Positions 8,315 to 19,623 of a DNA stretch of 64,000 bases are shown piece after piece. Both the position numbers and the translations under genes were made by a program. Positions within the stretch are counted from its first letter, which is position 1. Every line of letters begins with the position of its first letter. Below the pieces are notes generated by a model. The model ran no database searches, was not told where the DNA came from, and was given only the letters and a program-made list of their open reading frames with translations. This DNA comes from JAWLGZ01 sp041690635. GTDB taxonomy: Bacteria > Pseudomonadota > Gammaproteobacteria > Thiohalomonadales > Thiohalomonadaceae. Where the stretch lies: the NCBI GenBank assembly GCA_041690635.1, contig JAWLGZ010000004.1, positions 124,001 to 188,000 on the forward strand, in the 5' to 3' direction.

Positions 8315-10198
8315 ATGGCCGAAGAGAAGAGTGATGCCGGATGGCGCTATTTCATCTGGCTGCTCGTACTGCTTCTGATCGGGGCGTACTGGCTCAGTCT
8401 GCAGGATGGGGCAACGGCGCAGGAGGTGATCCCCTATACCGCGTTCAAGGAGGCGGTGCGGCAGGACCGCGTGGCAGAGGTGACGATCCGGGGACAGGAG
8501 GTCACCGGCACACTGGTGGCGGAGCGTAATGATGAACCGGCACAGGTGTTCTCCACCACGATTCCTCCGATCGAGGACTCCGCTCTGATGGAGCTGCTCG
8601 AAAGCCGCAATGTCATCGTGCAGGTGGAGCCGGAGGGTACACCCTGGTGGCAGCAGATGCTCATCGCACTGCTCCCGTGGTTGCTGATCTTTTTCCTCAT
8701 CTTCTGGGTCATTCGGCGCATGCAGGATCGGATGGCCGCTGGCTCGCGCGGCGACGGCATGTTCGGGTTCGGCAAGTCGAAGGCGAAGCGGTTTCGCAAA
8801 GAGATGACCAACATCACCTTCGACGACATTGCCGGGCTGGAGAATGCGAAAAAGGATCTGCACGAGATTGTCGACTACCTGAAGGAGCCGGACCGCTACC
8901 GCTCGCTCGGGGCCAAGATACCCAAGGGCATTCTGCTGATGGGGCCGCCCGGCACCGGCAAGACGTTGTTGGCAAAGGGGGTGGCGGGCGAGGCTGACGT
9001 ACCGTTTTTCAGCATCAGCGGTTCCGAATTCATCGAGATGTTCGTGGGTGTCGGTGCCGCCCGGGTACGCGATCTGTTCGAGAGCGCGAAAAAGGAATCC
9101 CCCTCAATCATCTTCATCGATGAGCTGGATTCGGTGGGCAGGGCGCGCGGCACCGGACTCGGGGGCGGTCACGATGAACGGGAGCAGACGCTGAACCAGA
9201 TCCTGTCGGAAATGGACGGCTTTGAGCCCCACCAGGCGGTGGTGGTGCTCGCCGCCACCAACCGACCGGATGTGCTGGACAAGGCGCTGATGCGTCCGGG
9301 TCGCTTCGACCGGAAGGTCACCCTCGAACTGCCCCGGCGTCCGGCGCGCCGCAAGATCTTCGAGGTTCATACCCGGCGTGTGCCGCTGGCCAACGATGTG
9401 GATCTGGATGTGCTGGCGGCACGAACGGTGGGTTTTTCCGGAGCCGACATCGAGAACCTGGTGAACGAGGCGGCGCTGCTGGCGGGACGGGACCGGCGGC
9501 ACGACGTGGACATGCAGACCTTCAGCAACGCCCGCGACAAGATCGTGCTCGGCGTGGAGCGTGACACCTTCAGCAGCGAGGAGGAGCGGCGGGTGGTGGC
9601 CTACCACGAATCGGGACATGCGCTGATGGCGCGCCTGCTTCCGCATGCGGATCCACTGGACAAGGTCACCATCATTCCGCGCGGCCAGGCGCTCGGTGTG
9701 ACCGAACAGACCCCGGAGGAGGATCGGCTGAATTTGCGGCGCAGTTACCTGCTGGACCGCATCGGCGTGATGCTCGGTGGCCGGGTATCGGAGCAGGTGG
9801 TGTTCGGGGAGGAGAGTACGGGGGCGGAGAGTGACCTCAAGCAGGCCACCTACGTGGCGCGGCGCATGGTCTCCAACTGGGGGATGAGCGCTCGCATTGG
9901 GCCGATCGCCTTCCGCCGTGGCGAGGAGCATGTGTTTCTCGGCCGGGAGATGGCCCAGGAGCGCGACTACAGCGAACACACGGCAGAGCTTATCGACGAG
10001 GAGGTGCGCCGGATCATCGTCGAATCCGAAGAGCGGGTCCGCGGATTGATGGAGGATCATCGGTCCGACCTGGACAAGCTGGCCCAGGCGTTGGTCGAGA
10101 AGGAGATCCTCGACTCTGCAGACATCGACCGGTTGCTGGGTCATCCGCCCGTGCCGCCGCCGGACCGCACCTACGGCCCCAACCCGATCGGAGCCTGA
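8315..10198 (+). CDS. ftsH: ATP-dependent zinc metalloprotease FtsH
   Basis: Membrane-anchored AAA+ protease that degrades misfolded membrane proteins and selected regulators. Two N-terminal membrane segments (about residues 13-28 and 113-133) flank a small periplasmic domain. The AAA+ module has Walker A GPPGTGKT (about 209-216), Walker B IIFIDE and the second region of homology with RPGRFD. The protease domain carries HESGH (about 431-435) with the downstream zinc-ligand Asp in the STGAESDL region. The length (627) is normal. It sits alone here rather than in the usual rlmE-ftsH-folP context, so it may be a second FtsH copy of the genome; that cannot be checked in this window. Confidence 0.95.
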   Translation: MAEEKSDAGWRYFIWLLVLLLIGAYWLSLQDGATAQEVIPYTAFKEAVRQDRVAEVTIRGQEVTGTLVAERNDEPAQVFSTTIPPIEDSALMELLESRNVIVQVEPEGTPWWQQMLIALLPWLLIFFLIFWVIRRMQDRMAAGSRGDGMFGFGKSKAKRFRKEMTNITFDDIAGLENAKKDLHEIVDYLKEPDRYRSLGAKIPKGILLMGPPGTGKTLLAKGVAGEADVPFFSISGSEFIEMFVGVGAARVRDLFESAKKESPSIIFIDELDSVGRARGTGLGGGHDEREQTLNQILSEMDGFEPHQAVVVLAATNRPDVLDKALMRPGRFDRKVTLELPRRPARRKIFEVHTRRVPLANDVDLDVLAARTVGFSGADIENLVNEAALLAGRDRRHDVDMQTFSNARDKIVLGVERDTFSSEEERRVVAYHESGHALMARLLPHADPLDKVTIIPRGQALGVTEQTPEEDRLNLRRSYLLDRIGVMLGGRVSEQVVFGEESTGAESDLKQATYVARRMVSNWGMSARIGPIAFRRGEEHVFLGREMAQERDYSEHTAELIDEEVRRIIVESEERVRGLMEDHRSDLDKLAQALVEKEILDSADIDRLLGHPPVPPPDRTYGPNPIGA

Positions 10199-10287
10199 AG
10201 GGGGCGCACCGGGCTATGATGGACCGGGTCTCAAGACAACCTCTTGACCTTTGTGGGAATTGGGTCCAGGCTTTCTTTTCAAACAAA

Positions 10288-10304
10288 ATTCATAAAATAT
10301 GAAT
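10288..10304. promoter_or_regulatory. Palindrome in front of the Cys-motif protein gene
   Basis: ATTCATA (10288-10294) and TATGAAT (10298-10304) form a perfect 7-bp inverted repeat with a 3-bp spacer. It lies 11 bp before the GTG start at 10316 in an otherwise GC-rich region. It could be an operator or an AT-rich promoter element. Confidence 0.4.
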
Positions 10305-10315
10305 CAGGGGGCGCG

Positions 10316-10594
10316 GTGAAGTACCGTATCCATGAAGAGACGGACGGCATCGATGTCGAACTGGAGGCGTTGGAAGGGGAGCAGGATCGGCTGCTGAAAC
10401 TCTTTCAAAACTGCAGTCGCGGCTGCCGCCTGTGTGCAATGGACGGGGAACTGAATCCGGACGGCCTTCGTATCGAGACCGATGGCGATCGGGTCCGGCT
10501 TCACCTGCGACCCTCGGCGGAAGGCATGGACAGCGAACAAGTCGTCGACTGCCTGCGCCATACGATGGATCGGGTGGCCCGGCGACGGGGCTGA
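10316..10594 (+). CDS. Small protein with CX3CX2C cysteine cluster, function unknown
   Basis: A 92-residue acidic protein. The start is taken as GTG at 10316 (in frame with an ATG-less extension back to 10244) because AGGGGG sits just upstream at 10306. Residues C33, C37 and C40 form a tight NCSRGCRLC cluster and a further Cys is at residue 79. The spacing equals the CX3CX2C iron-sulfur motif of radical SAM enzymes, but the protein is far too short for that fold, so metal or cluster binding is only a possibility. It follows ftsH on the same strand with a 117-bp gap that contains its own palindrome. I do not recognise the family. Confidence 0.7.
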   Translation: MKYRIHEETDGIDVELEALEGEQDRLLKLFQNCSRGCRLCAMDGELNPDGLRIETDGDRVRLHLRPSAEGMDSEQVVDCLRHTMDRVARRRG

Positions 10595-10735
10595 TCGGCT
10601 TTGCCACCGGCGTTCCTGTAGGGTTGATAACCGGCGCGTGTGCCCACCCCTTGGGCCGTGATTTCGTTTCCCACCCCATTTCCCCCTGCACGCTCCGCCG
10701 CCGCCGACAGGCATGAGGCCGAAATCAACCGCGAT

Positions 10736-11233
10736 TCAGGGGGCCAGTTGGCGGCTGAGATCCTGCACGGTGCGGTGCTCCATTAACACCCGGAATTCGG
10801 GGCTTTCGAGCAGGGCGCTCATGTTCCCGGACTGGATCGCCTGCAACAGTTGTGGGTCCGAAAGTACCGCCTGAAACTGCGGATCGTTCTGTAGGGAACG
10901 TATGGCGGCCAGCATCTGCGGATCGTTCATGATCATCGCCTGAACCGCTTGCAACTGATTCGCCAGCGCGCCGGCATCCAATCCGGCCAGCCCCGCGTTC
11001 GGGTTTCCGGACTGGACGGGTCCGCTGTTCGGCTGCAGGTGAATGGTAGCGATCTGTCCGGGCGAGAGGGTGACGGTGCCGAGCGCCTCGGTGCGGACCG
11101 TGTAGCGGTCCCCCTCCATGGAGAGGATCTCGCCGCGGATGCGGGAGCCGTCCAGAAGTTCGAACAGAGCCGGCGTGCCCGCCCCCGCGTGGCCGCCGAT
11201 CAGCAGGAGTGTCATTCCTATCCAGTTGCGCAT
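10736..11233 (-). CDS. Secreted protein with STI1-like C-terminal repeats
   Basis: A 165-residue protein. The start at 11233 (preceded by AGGGAGAG) gives a classical signal peptide ending near GHAGAG; an in-frame codon at 11281 would spoil it. After cleavage, about 50 residues form a small beta domain (LFELLDGSRIRGEI ... ATIHL). The rest is helical, with repeated Asp-Pro turns (NDPQML, NDPQFQ, SDPQLL, ESPEF) spaced like STI1/DP domains of co-chaperones. Such modules bind hydrophobic client segments in eukaryotic Sti1/Hop and ubiquilins; here it would act in the periplasm. The function is not known and the STI1 assignment is a pattern judgement. Confidence 0.75.
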   Translation of the reverse strand: MRNWIGMTLLLIGGHAGAGTPALFELLDGSRIRGEILSMEGDRYTVRTEALGTVTLSPGQIATIHLQPNSGPVQSGNPNAGLAGLDAGALANQLQAVQAMIMNDPQMLAAIRSLQNDPQFQAVLSDPQLLQAIQSGNMSALLESPEFRVLMEHRTVQDLSRQLAP

Positions 11234-11279
11234 GCCGCTCTCCCTGTGAAGTCGTTCAGTGGTGCGGGGCTTTCTCCGC

Positions 11280-11310
11280 AAAGAAAAGACCCCGCAGCGT
11301 GGGCGGGGTC
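11280..11310 (-). terminator. Rho-independent terminator of the 49-residue protein gene
   Basis: On the minus strand GACCCCGC (11310-11303) pairs with GCGGGGTC (11295-11288) around a 7-nt loop and is followed by TTTTCTTT. It lies 32 bp after the stop of the small minus-strand gene at 11342. Confidence 0.85.
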
Positions 11311-11341
11311 AAGGAATCGGTGCGTCTAAAGCAGGGAACAG

Positions 11342-11491
11342 TCAGTCGGTGTCATTCAAATGCCGCGCTTCCCACGTCGGTTGTCTGTCCGGCATCGCGC
11401 CGGTCAACTCATCACCCGGTTCATCCTCATCGTAGATTGCTTCGCGATATTCAGTGTAGGCATCGAACATCTCATCACCATTCAAACGCAT
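11342..11491 (-). CDS. Small acidic protein (49 residues), function unknown
   Basis: This short gene is supported by signals on both sides. The ATG at 11491 has a strong AGAGGGG seven bases upstream, and a terminator follows the stop at 11280-11310. The product starts MRLNGDEMFDAYTEYREAIY and continues with a strongly acidic DEDEPGDE run; overall it is highly negative, without Cys, signal peptide or membrane segment. A hairpin in the leader (11503-11526) pairs part of the ribosome binding site. The unit is monocistronic. I do not recognise a family; candidate roles such as protein-interaction inhibitor or DNA mimic are speculation. Confidence 0.7.
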   Translation of the reverse strand: MRLNGDEMFDAYTEYREAIYDEDEPGDELTGAMPDRQPTWEARHLNDTD

Positions 11492-11502
11492 AAATTATCC
11501 CC

Positions 11503-11526
11503 CTCTTATCGGTGGTTGCATAAGAG
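11503..11526 (-). promoter_or_regulatory. Leader hairpin overlapping the ribosome binding site
   Basis: On the minus-strand transcript CTCTTAT and ATAAGAG form a perfect 7-bp stem with a 10-nt loop. The 3' arm contributes AAGAG to the AAGAGGGG ribosome binding site of the 49-residue protein, so folding would mask it. AT-rich base pairs make the stem weak, as in thermosensor-like elements. Confidence 0.45.
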
Positions 11527-11615
11527 CGAACGGGAGCGCCGCCGTTTCATCCAGGCGCGTCCGCCCGAGAACAGGTTAGGCCAGCGATACCACCCTCTGT
11601 CAATGACCGTACGTC

Positions 11616-11636
11616 AGCTTGGAACACGTCCAAGCT
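11616..11636. repeat. 21-bp inverted repeat between hflD and the small acidic gene
   Basis: AGCTTGGA (11616-11623) and TCCAAGCT (11629-11636) are perfect inverted arms with a 5-bp spacer, followed by a T7 run at 11650. It could be an operator or a weak plus-strand terminator. Nothing else is recognised between 11527 and 11710. Confidence 0.4.
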
Positions 11637-11710
11637 AATGTTCGCATTAAGTTTTTTTCCCAGTCACCTGAAAACATGATGATTATTGGGTGAGCCAGAA
11701 GTAGAAGGGG

Positions 11711-12355
11711 TCAGGCGCCGATGGTCCCCGGGGTGATGTCGTCAAGCAGGCGTCGTGCCTCGGCAACGACCGCGCCGCGTCCGAACAGCAGTTGCAGCCG
11801 GTTGCCGCCGCTCTGATAGTAGAGGACCGCGGATCGGATGCCCGCCAGCAACAGGGCGCGCACGCGGTTGGCATTGGTCGGATTGGCAAGGTGTCCGTGT
11901 TCGCCCGCCACCAGGATGCGGGGACCGAGTGTGCTGATGGTATTGAGGTAGAGGTCGGCGAGGGCGGCCATCATGTTGGCGTGAACCGAGCCGTAGTGCA
12001 GCCGCTGGCGCTCCGCATGCAGCAATCCCTCCCGGATCGCCTCCATCCGTTGCCGGTTATTTTTCAGCTTGCGCCCGAGATGGAGTACGCCCACGGCGTA
12101 GCGGGTTACCTCCAGATCCCTCTGCTGCGATCCGCGCTCAAGCTGCTCACACAGGGCAAGCAGCCCGTCGCGCAGCCGTGCCGCGCCGCCGTAGACCGCT
12201 TCGGTCGATTCCGCAGAGAAGACAAACAGGCTGTCCAGGCAGGCGGCGGTGGCCGCCTCATCGGCGCTACCGTGGCGTGCCACCTGCTGTACCAGTTGCA
12301 CTGCCTGCAGCACGCCCGCCAGGGCGAGGGTCCGGTCGTGGAGGGTCTTGCTCAT
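11711..12355 (-). CDS. hflD: HflD homologue (high-frequency lysogenization protein family)
   Basis: The 214-residue, mostly helical cytoplasmic protein matches the HflD family (formerly YcfC). Recognisable parts are the MSKTLHDRTLALAGVLQAVQ start, LFVFSAES, and the C-terminal NANRVRALLLAGIRSAVLY segment. In E. coli HflD is membrane-associated and interacts with phage lambda CII; its normal cellular role is unclear. It follows mnmA on the same strand with a 77-bp gap, as in E. coli (mnmA-hflD-purB). purB is not the next gene here, so the conserved block is broken at this end. Confidence 0.95.
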   Translation of the reverse strand: MSKTLHDRTLALAGVLQAVQLVQQVARHGSADEAATAACLDSLFVFSAESTEAVYGGAARLRDGLLALCEQLERGSQQRDLEVTRYAVGVLHLGRKLKNNRQRMEAIREGLLHAERQRLHYGSVHANMMAALADLYLNTISTLGPRILVAGEHGHLANPTNANRVRALLLAGIRSAVLYYQSGGNRLQLLFGRGAVVAEARRLLDDITPGTIGA

Positions 12356-12432
12356 CGGCCGATTCTTATGGTGGGGCCGTTAGGTTACTGCCGGGGACGG
12401 GGATGAACAAGCGAGCGGCGGTGCCGGTTCTC

Positions 12433-13518
12433 CTAACTGCCCGCCTCGATCACGCCGCCGCCGAGACAGACATCACGGTCGTAGAACACCACCGACTGGC
12501 CGGGGGTGACGGCACGCTGCGGCTGGTCGAAAACTACCCGGCAGCGCTCCTCATCCAGGGGCTCGACCCGGCAGGACTGTTCGGTCTGCCGGTAGCGGAC
12601 CTTGGCGGCGCAGCACAGGGGGAGTTCGGGCGGGTGCCCGGCAATCCAGTGCATTTGCGAAGCGGTGAGAGCATCGGAAAGCAGCAACGGATGATCGTGC
12701 CCCTGTGCGACAACCAGGACGTTGCGGTCGAGATCCTTGCGTGCCACGTACCAGGGCGCATCACCGGCCCCGCGCAGTCCGCCGATACCGAGCCCCTGCC
12801 GCTGGCCCAGAGTGTGGTACATGAGCCCGTCGTGACGGCCGATCACCTCGCCGTCGGGGGTCTCGATAGCGCCCGGCTGCGCCGGTAGGTAGCGAGCGAG
12901 GAACTCCTTGAAGCGGCGCTCACCGATGAAGCAGATGCCGGTGCTGTCCTTCTTTTCACTGGTGGCGAGCCCCGCCTCCGCCGCCAGTTCGCGCACTTCG
13001 CTCTTGTAGAGTTCGCCCAGCGGGAAAAGGCTGCGGGAAAGCGCCTCCTGGCCGACGGCGTGCAGGAAGTAGCTCTGGTCCTTGTTGGGGTCGCGCCCCT
13101 TGAGCAGTTCGACGCCCTCCACACCTCTGCCGATGCGGGCGTAATGGCCGGTGGCGATGGCATCGGCACCCAGCGTCAGGGCGTGATCGAGGAAGGCGCG
13201 GAACTTGATCTCGCGGTTGCAGAGGATGTCCGGGTTGGGGGTGCGTCCGGCGCGGTATTCGGCCAGGAAGTGGGCGAATACCCGATCCCAGTATTCGGTG
13301 GCAAAGTTGACCGTGTGCAGGCGGATGCCGAGTTGGTCGCAGACCCGCTCGGCGTCGGCGAGGTCCGCGGCGGCGGCACAGTAGTCGCCGGTGTCGTCCT
13401 CCTCCCAGTTCTTCATGAACAGCGCTTCGACGCGGTAGCCCTCGCGCTGCAGGAGCAGGGCGGTCACCGAGGAGTCCACCCCGCCGGAGAGTCCGACAAT
13501 GACGTGCCTGGTGTTCAT
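12433..13518 (-). CDS. mnmA: tRNA-specific 2-thiouridylase MnmA
   Basis: MnmA introduces sulfur at position 2 of the wobble uridine (s2U34) of tRNA-Lys, -Glu and -Gln using the Tus relay. The PP-loop ATP motif GLSGGVDSSV is at residues 9-18, the first catalytic Cys is in the PDILCNREIKF motif and the second is in TGICFIGERRF. The in-frame extension to 13590 lies in repeat-derived DNA, so the ATG at 13518 beginning MNTRHVIVG was chosen. It is co-directional with nudJ and hflD. A TusE-like protein that may feed the same relay lies at 52240-52572. Confidence 0.96.
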   Translation of the reverse strand: MNTRHVIVGLSGGVDSSVTALLLQREGYRVEALFMKNWEEDDTGDYCAAAADLADAERVCDQLGIRLHTVNFATEYWDRVFAHFLAEYRAGRTPNPDILCNREIKFRAFLDHALTLGADAIATGHYARIGRGVEGVELLKGRDPNKDQSYFLHAVGQEALSRSLFPLGELYKSEVRELAAEAGLATSEKKDSTGICFIGERRFKEFLARYLPAQPGAIETPDGEVIGRHDGLMYHTLGQRQGLGIGGLRGAGDAPWYVARKDLDRNVLVVAQGHDHPLLLSDALTASQMHWIAGHPPELPLCCAAKVRYRQTEQSCRVEPLDEERCRVVFDQPQRAVTPGQSVVFYDRDVCLGGGVIEAGS

Positions 13519-13740
13519 TTCAATTCCATCAGTAACGAAAAAGATCGCCGCAGAGGCGCAGAGATCGCGGAGAAAATCAGGGCTGTTCAATAATCCTAAA
13601 AAAGCTCACCGCAGAAGATGCAGAGTGACAACATTTTCAGTACGTTGCCACATGTCTGGACTTCACCCGACGGGTGGAGCGGACCTCAAGATTCGCGCCG
13701 CTCCTCTGCGACTTCCGCGCCCTCTGCGGTGCGTACGAAT
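13519..13740. repeat. Intergenic repeat-type sequence (cagagg/ctctgcgg family)
   Basis: The gap between nudJ and mnmA carries GCCGCAGAGGCGCAGAG near 13550 and, in inverse orientation, CTCTGCGACTTCCGCGCCCTCTGCGG near 13703-13730. Similar Cgcagag/ctctgcg strings recur at 20757-20790 and 28752-28788. They are short dispersed intergenic repeats without coding capacity. Confidence 0.5.
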
Positions 13741-14184
13741 TCAGATTTCGCGCAGGAGGTCCAGGGGGTAGCGGGCGCCGGCAAGGTAGTCGTCCACGGC
13801 CGTGGTGACCAGGGGGCTGCGGATGGCGACGCGGTCCATCTCGTCCCGGGTCAGCCACACGGCACGCAGGATACCGGTATCGAGGGCGCGGCCGGGCTCC
13901 GGGTCCGAGACCGCGCCGGTAAAACAGAAACGGACGAAGGTCTCACCGTTTTCCGGGTTGCACCAGCGGTAAACGCCGACCAGCGCCTCCGGTTCGAAGC
14001 GGCGGGCGGTCTCCTCCAGGGCCTCACGGGCAACCGCCTCCAGCAGCGACTCGCCCGGGTCCAGGTGGCCGGCCGGCTGGTTGTAGACGACCCCGCCGTC
14101 AACCTCTTCTTCGACCAGGAGAAAGCGGTTTTGGTGCGCCACGACCGCCGCGACGGTGACGTGGGGTTTCCACACTTCGGTCAT
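13741..14184 (-). CDS. nudJ: Nudix hydrolase, NudJ-like
   Basis: A 147-residue Nudix hydrolase. The Nudix box begins at the Gly of GHLDPGESLLEAVAREALEE and keeps all metal-binding Glu residues. NudJ of E. coli hydrolyses HMP-PP and nucleoside di- and triphosphates. The position between rluE and mnmA on the same strand matches the E. coli order rluE-nudJ-mnmA-hflD, supporting orthology. The ATG at 14184 has no clear ribosome binding site and lies 86 bp inside rluE, so translation is probably coupled to rluE. Confidence 0.92.
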   Translation of the reverse strand: MTEVWKPHVTVAAVVAHQNRFLLVEEEVDGGVVYNQPAGHLDPGESLLEAVAREALEETARRFEPEALVGVYRWCNPENGETFVRFCFTGAVSDPEPGRALDTGILRAVWLTRDEMDRVAIRSPLVTTAVDDYLAGARYPLDLLREI

Positions 14185-14797
14185 TTGGGGTGCGCTTCTG
14201 CTGTCGGCGTGACTGGGAGCCGGTCACTATAGCGTTCGCCGTCTCCGGATCAACATCGCGCCATTCGCCCGGTGCGAGTCCCTCAATGGTCACCGGGCCG
14301 ATGGCATGGCGGATCAGGCGCAAGGTGGGGTGGCCGACCGCGGCCGTCATGCGGCGCACTTGGCGGTTGCGACCCTCGGCGATGGTGAGCTCGATCCAGG
14401 TGGTGGGAATGGCGGCCCGGTAGCGAATCGGCGGGTCGCGGGGCCAGATCTCCGGCTCCTCCATACGCCGGGCGGCTGCCGGGGCGGTGAGCCCATCCCG
14501 CAGTTCGACTCCCGCGGCGAGTCGTTTCAGCGCTTCGTCACTCACCGCACCCTCCACCTGAACCCGGTAAGTCTTTGGCAGTTTGTGGCGCGGGTGGCTG
14601 ATGGCGTGCTGGAGCGCGCCGGTGTCGGTCAGCAGCAGCAAACCCTCGCTGTCCCGGTCAAGCCGCCCGGCCGGGTAGATGCCGGGGAGAGGAATGTAGT
14701 CACCAAGCGTCGGGCGCCCCTCCGCATCACGGAACTGGGTCAGGACACCATAGGGCTTGTTGAATCGGATCAGACGCACGGGGGCATTTTCACACAC
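14099..14797 (-). CDS. rluE: 23S rRNA pseudouridine synthase, RluE-like
   Basis: Pseudouridine synthase of the RsuA/RluE family, without an S4 domain. The catalytic Asp lies in YPAGRLDRDSEGLLLLT. RluE modifies U2457 of 23S rRNA in E. coli, and the synteny with icd on one side and nudJ-mnmA-hflD on the other supports that assignment. The last about 40 residues are an Arg/Pro-rich tail (SQSRRQQKRTPNDR...) encoded in the region that overlaps nudJ in another frame by 86 bp. This looks like read-through after loss of an ancestral stop codon. The start is at 14797, facing icd. Confidence 0.93.
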   Translation of the reverse strand: MCENAPVRLIRFNKPYGVLTQFRDAEGRPTLGDYIPLPGIYPAGRLDRDSEGLLLLTDTGALQHAISHPRHKLPKTYRVQVEGAVSDEALKRLAAGVELRDGLTAPAAARRMEEPEIWPRDPPIRYRAAIPTTWIELTIAEGRNRQVRRMTAAVGHPTLRLIRHAIGPVTIEGLAPGEWRDVDPETANAIVTGSQSRRQQKRTPNDRSVETPRHRRGGRGAPKPLSPGRRRG

Positions 14798-14900
14798 ACG
14801 GAGCCGCTGTAGGACAGGTGGGTTGTCAGAGCCACTCCAGACCGCCCCTCGTGGTAGAATCCGCGCCTTCCCGTTTTCAATGCTCCCGGAGCAGTCTTCA

Positions 14901-16157
<1,257 letters not shown>

Positions 16158-16174
16158 CGGGCGGCGCGACCGGC

Positions 16175-16474
16175 TCAGCCGCCGGGATTCCTCCGTGGCG
16201 ATTGCGGATCATAGGTGGTCGGACGGGGCGGCCGGCGCAGCCAGCGGCCGCCGCGGCTGCGCGGCCGCTCATCCACCGGCCGGATGGCTGCGGCCGCCAA
16301 CCCCTTGTCGCCCTCGATCAGCTCGAAGGTGACCCGCTGCCCGGCGTGCAGGGTGCGGAAACCATCGCTTTCGATGGCGCTGTAGTGGGCAAAGACCTCC
16401 GTGCCACCGTCGTCCGGGAGGATGAAACCGTATCCCTTGGAGGCGTTGAACCACTTGACGTTACCTGTCAGCAT
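16175..16474 (-). CDS. cspD: Cold-shock domain protein, CspD-like, with basic tail
   Basis: The first 68 residues form a cold-shock domain with RNP1-like KGYGFI and RNP2-like VFAHYSAI motifs. A 30-residue Arg/Pro-rich tail follows. The position divergent from clpS-clpA is that of E. coli cspD, a stationary-phase inhibitor of replication, so cspD is the likely orthologue; the basic tail is not part of the E. coli protein. It converges with icd, with only 17 bp between the stops. Confidence 0.85.
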   Translation of the reverse strand: MLTGNVKWFNASKGYGFILPDDGGTEVFAHYSAIESDGFRTLHAGQRVTFELIEGDKGLAAAAIRPVDERPRSRGGRWLRRPPRPTTYDPQSPRRNPGG

Positions 16475-16841
16475 CGCGGTACTCCCTTACCAGTGCGACT
16501 TTAAGGGGAAATGCGTCTCATGCGGCCCACGGATGGGCTTCTGCTTCTTACGCAACGACTGACTCGTGGGGCCCTGAATTTTCCCACGCGGGCGGGTTCT
16601 AACCGCCCGTCCTACGGCAGCTGTCTTCCGGTAACGCTGCCGATTCGGTCCATTCGGCCCTCCCTTTCTCCCGTTGCGCCGAAGCGAAAAACGGGAGTGC
16701 TAACCTTATCCAAAAGCACCCGGGTATGCCCGACTGAAAAACTTAGGTATAAAGGGTTGGAAAGGCCAAGCCGGGTCTTTATGTTATAGCAGCAAGAGCC
16801 CTGAATGCGGGCTCGAATGACGGAGGCAGTTCTCTTCGGGC
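16475..16841. other. Divergent intergenic region between cspD and clpS
   Basis: This 367-bp gap holds the promoters of both genes and no convincing gene. A GC-rich hairpin (CGGGCGG 16589-16595 with CCGCCCG 16603-16609) has no T-run. A weak plus-strand promoter for clpS, TTGGAA (16757-16762) and TATGTT (16780-16785) with 17-bp spacing, is the best match. Confidence 0.4.
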
Positions 16842-17168
16842 ATGGGTAAGAGCAATCAACAGCACGATGGCGAGTCGGGGCTTGCCGTCGACGAGAGCCG
16901 ACCGAAACTCAAGCGGCCACCCATGTACAAGGTGGTGGTATTGAACGACGACTTCACCCCGATGGATTTCGTCGTCCATGTGCTGGAGAGCTTCTTCGAC
17001 ATGGACCGTACGAAGGCCACGCGCATCATGCTGACCGTCCACACTCAGGGGCGGGCGGTTGCGGGGATCTACGCCCGCGATATCGCCGAAACCCGGGTAA
17101 TGCAGGTAAACGAGTACGCGCGCCGACACCAGCACCCGCTCCTCTGCACGATGGAGCCCAACGAGTAG
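16842..17168 (+). CDS. clpS: ATP-dependent Clp protease adaptor ClpS
   Basis: ClpS binds N-degron residues (Leu, Phe, Tyr, Trp) and hands substrates to ClpAP. The 108-residue protein has a flexible N-terminus and the conserved core YKVVVLNDDFTPMDFVV, with the Asn-Asp pair and hydrophobic pocket, followed by MLTVHTQGRAV, where the His contacts the substrate alpha-amino group. It lies 14 bp upstream of clpA on the same strand, the normal arrangement. The Bpt and Aat transferases that create N-degrons are encoded a few kilobases downstream, so the whole N-end-rule pathway is local. Confidence 0.97.
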   Translation: MGKSNQQHDGESGLAVDESRPKLKRPPMYKVVVLNDDFTPMDFVVHVLESFFDMDRTKATRIMLTVHTQGRAVAGIYARDIAETRVMQVNEYARRHQHPLLCTMEPNE

Positions 17169-17182
17169 TCGCGAGGTTGACC

Positions 17183-19435
<2,253 letters not shown>

Positions 19436-19463
19436 CCACTTTACCTGCGGTAGCCACCACCTG

Positions 19464-19487
19464 CCGCCGCCCTCGGGCGGCGGTTTT
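19464..19487 (+). terminator. Rho-independent terminator after clpA
   Basis: CCGCCGCCC (19464-19472) pairs with GGGCGGCGG (19475-19483), with a minimal loop at the CTCG tip, followed by TTTTCG. It ends the clpS-clpA transcript. Confidence 0.85.
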
Positions 19488-19623
19488 CGTCAGACGCGAT
19501 GCTGTTGCGCCGTCAGGCGTATCGAAATCGGCCGGCGCGCAGTGAGATTGCGCTTTATGGAGTTCGAGCGACGGACGAACGGCAACAGCCGCGTTTCACG
19601 GCAGGGGATGGAGCAGCACAGGA

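Noticed and set aside
13519..13590. N-terminal extension of mnmA
   Set aside because: The extra residues are encoded by repeat DNA and are absent from the family; ATG 13518 gives the standard N-terminus.
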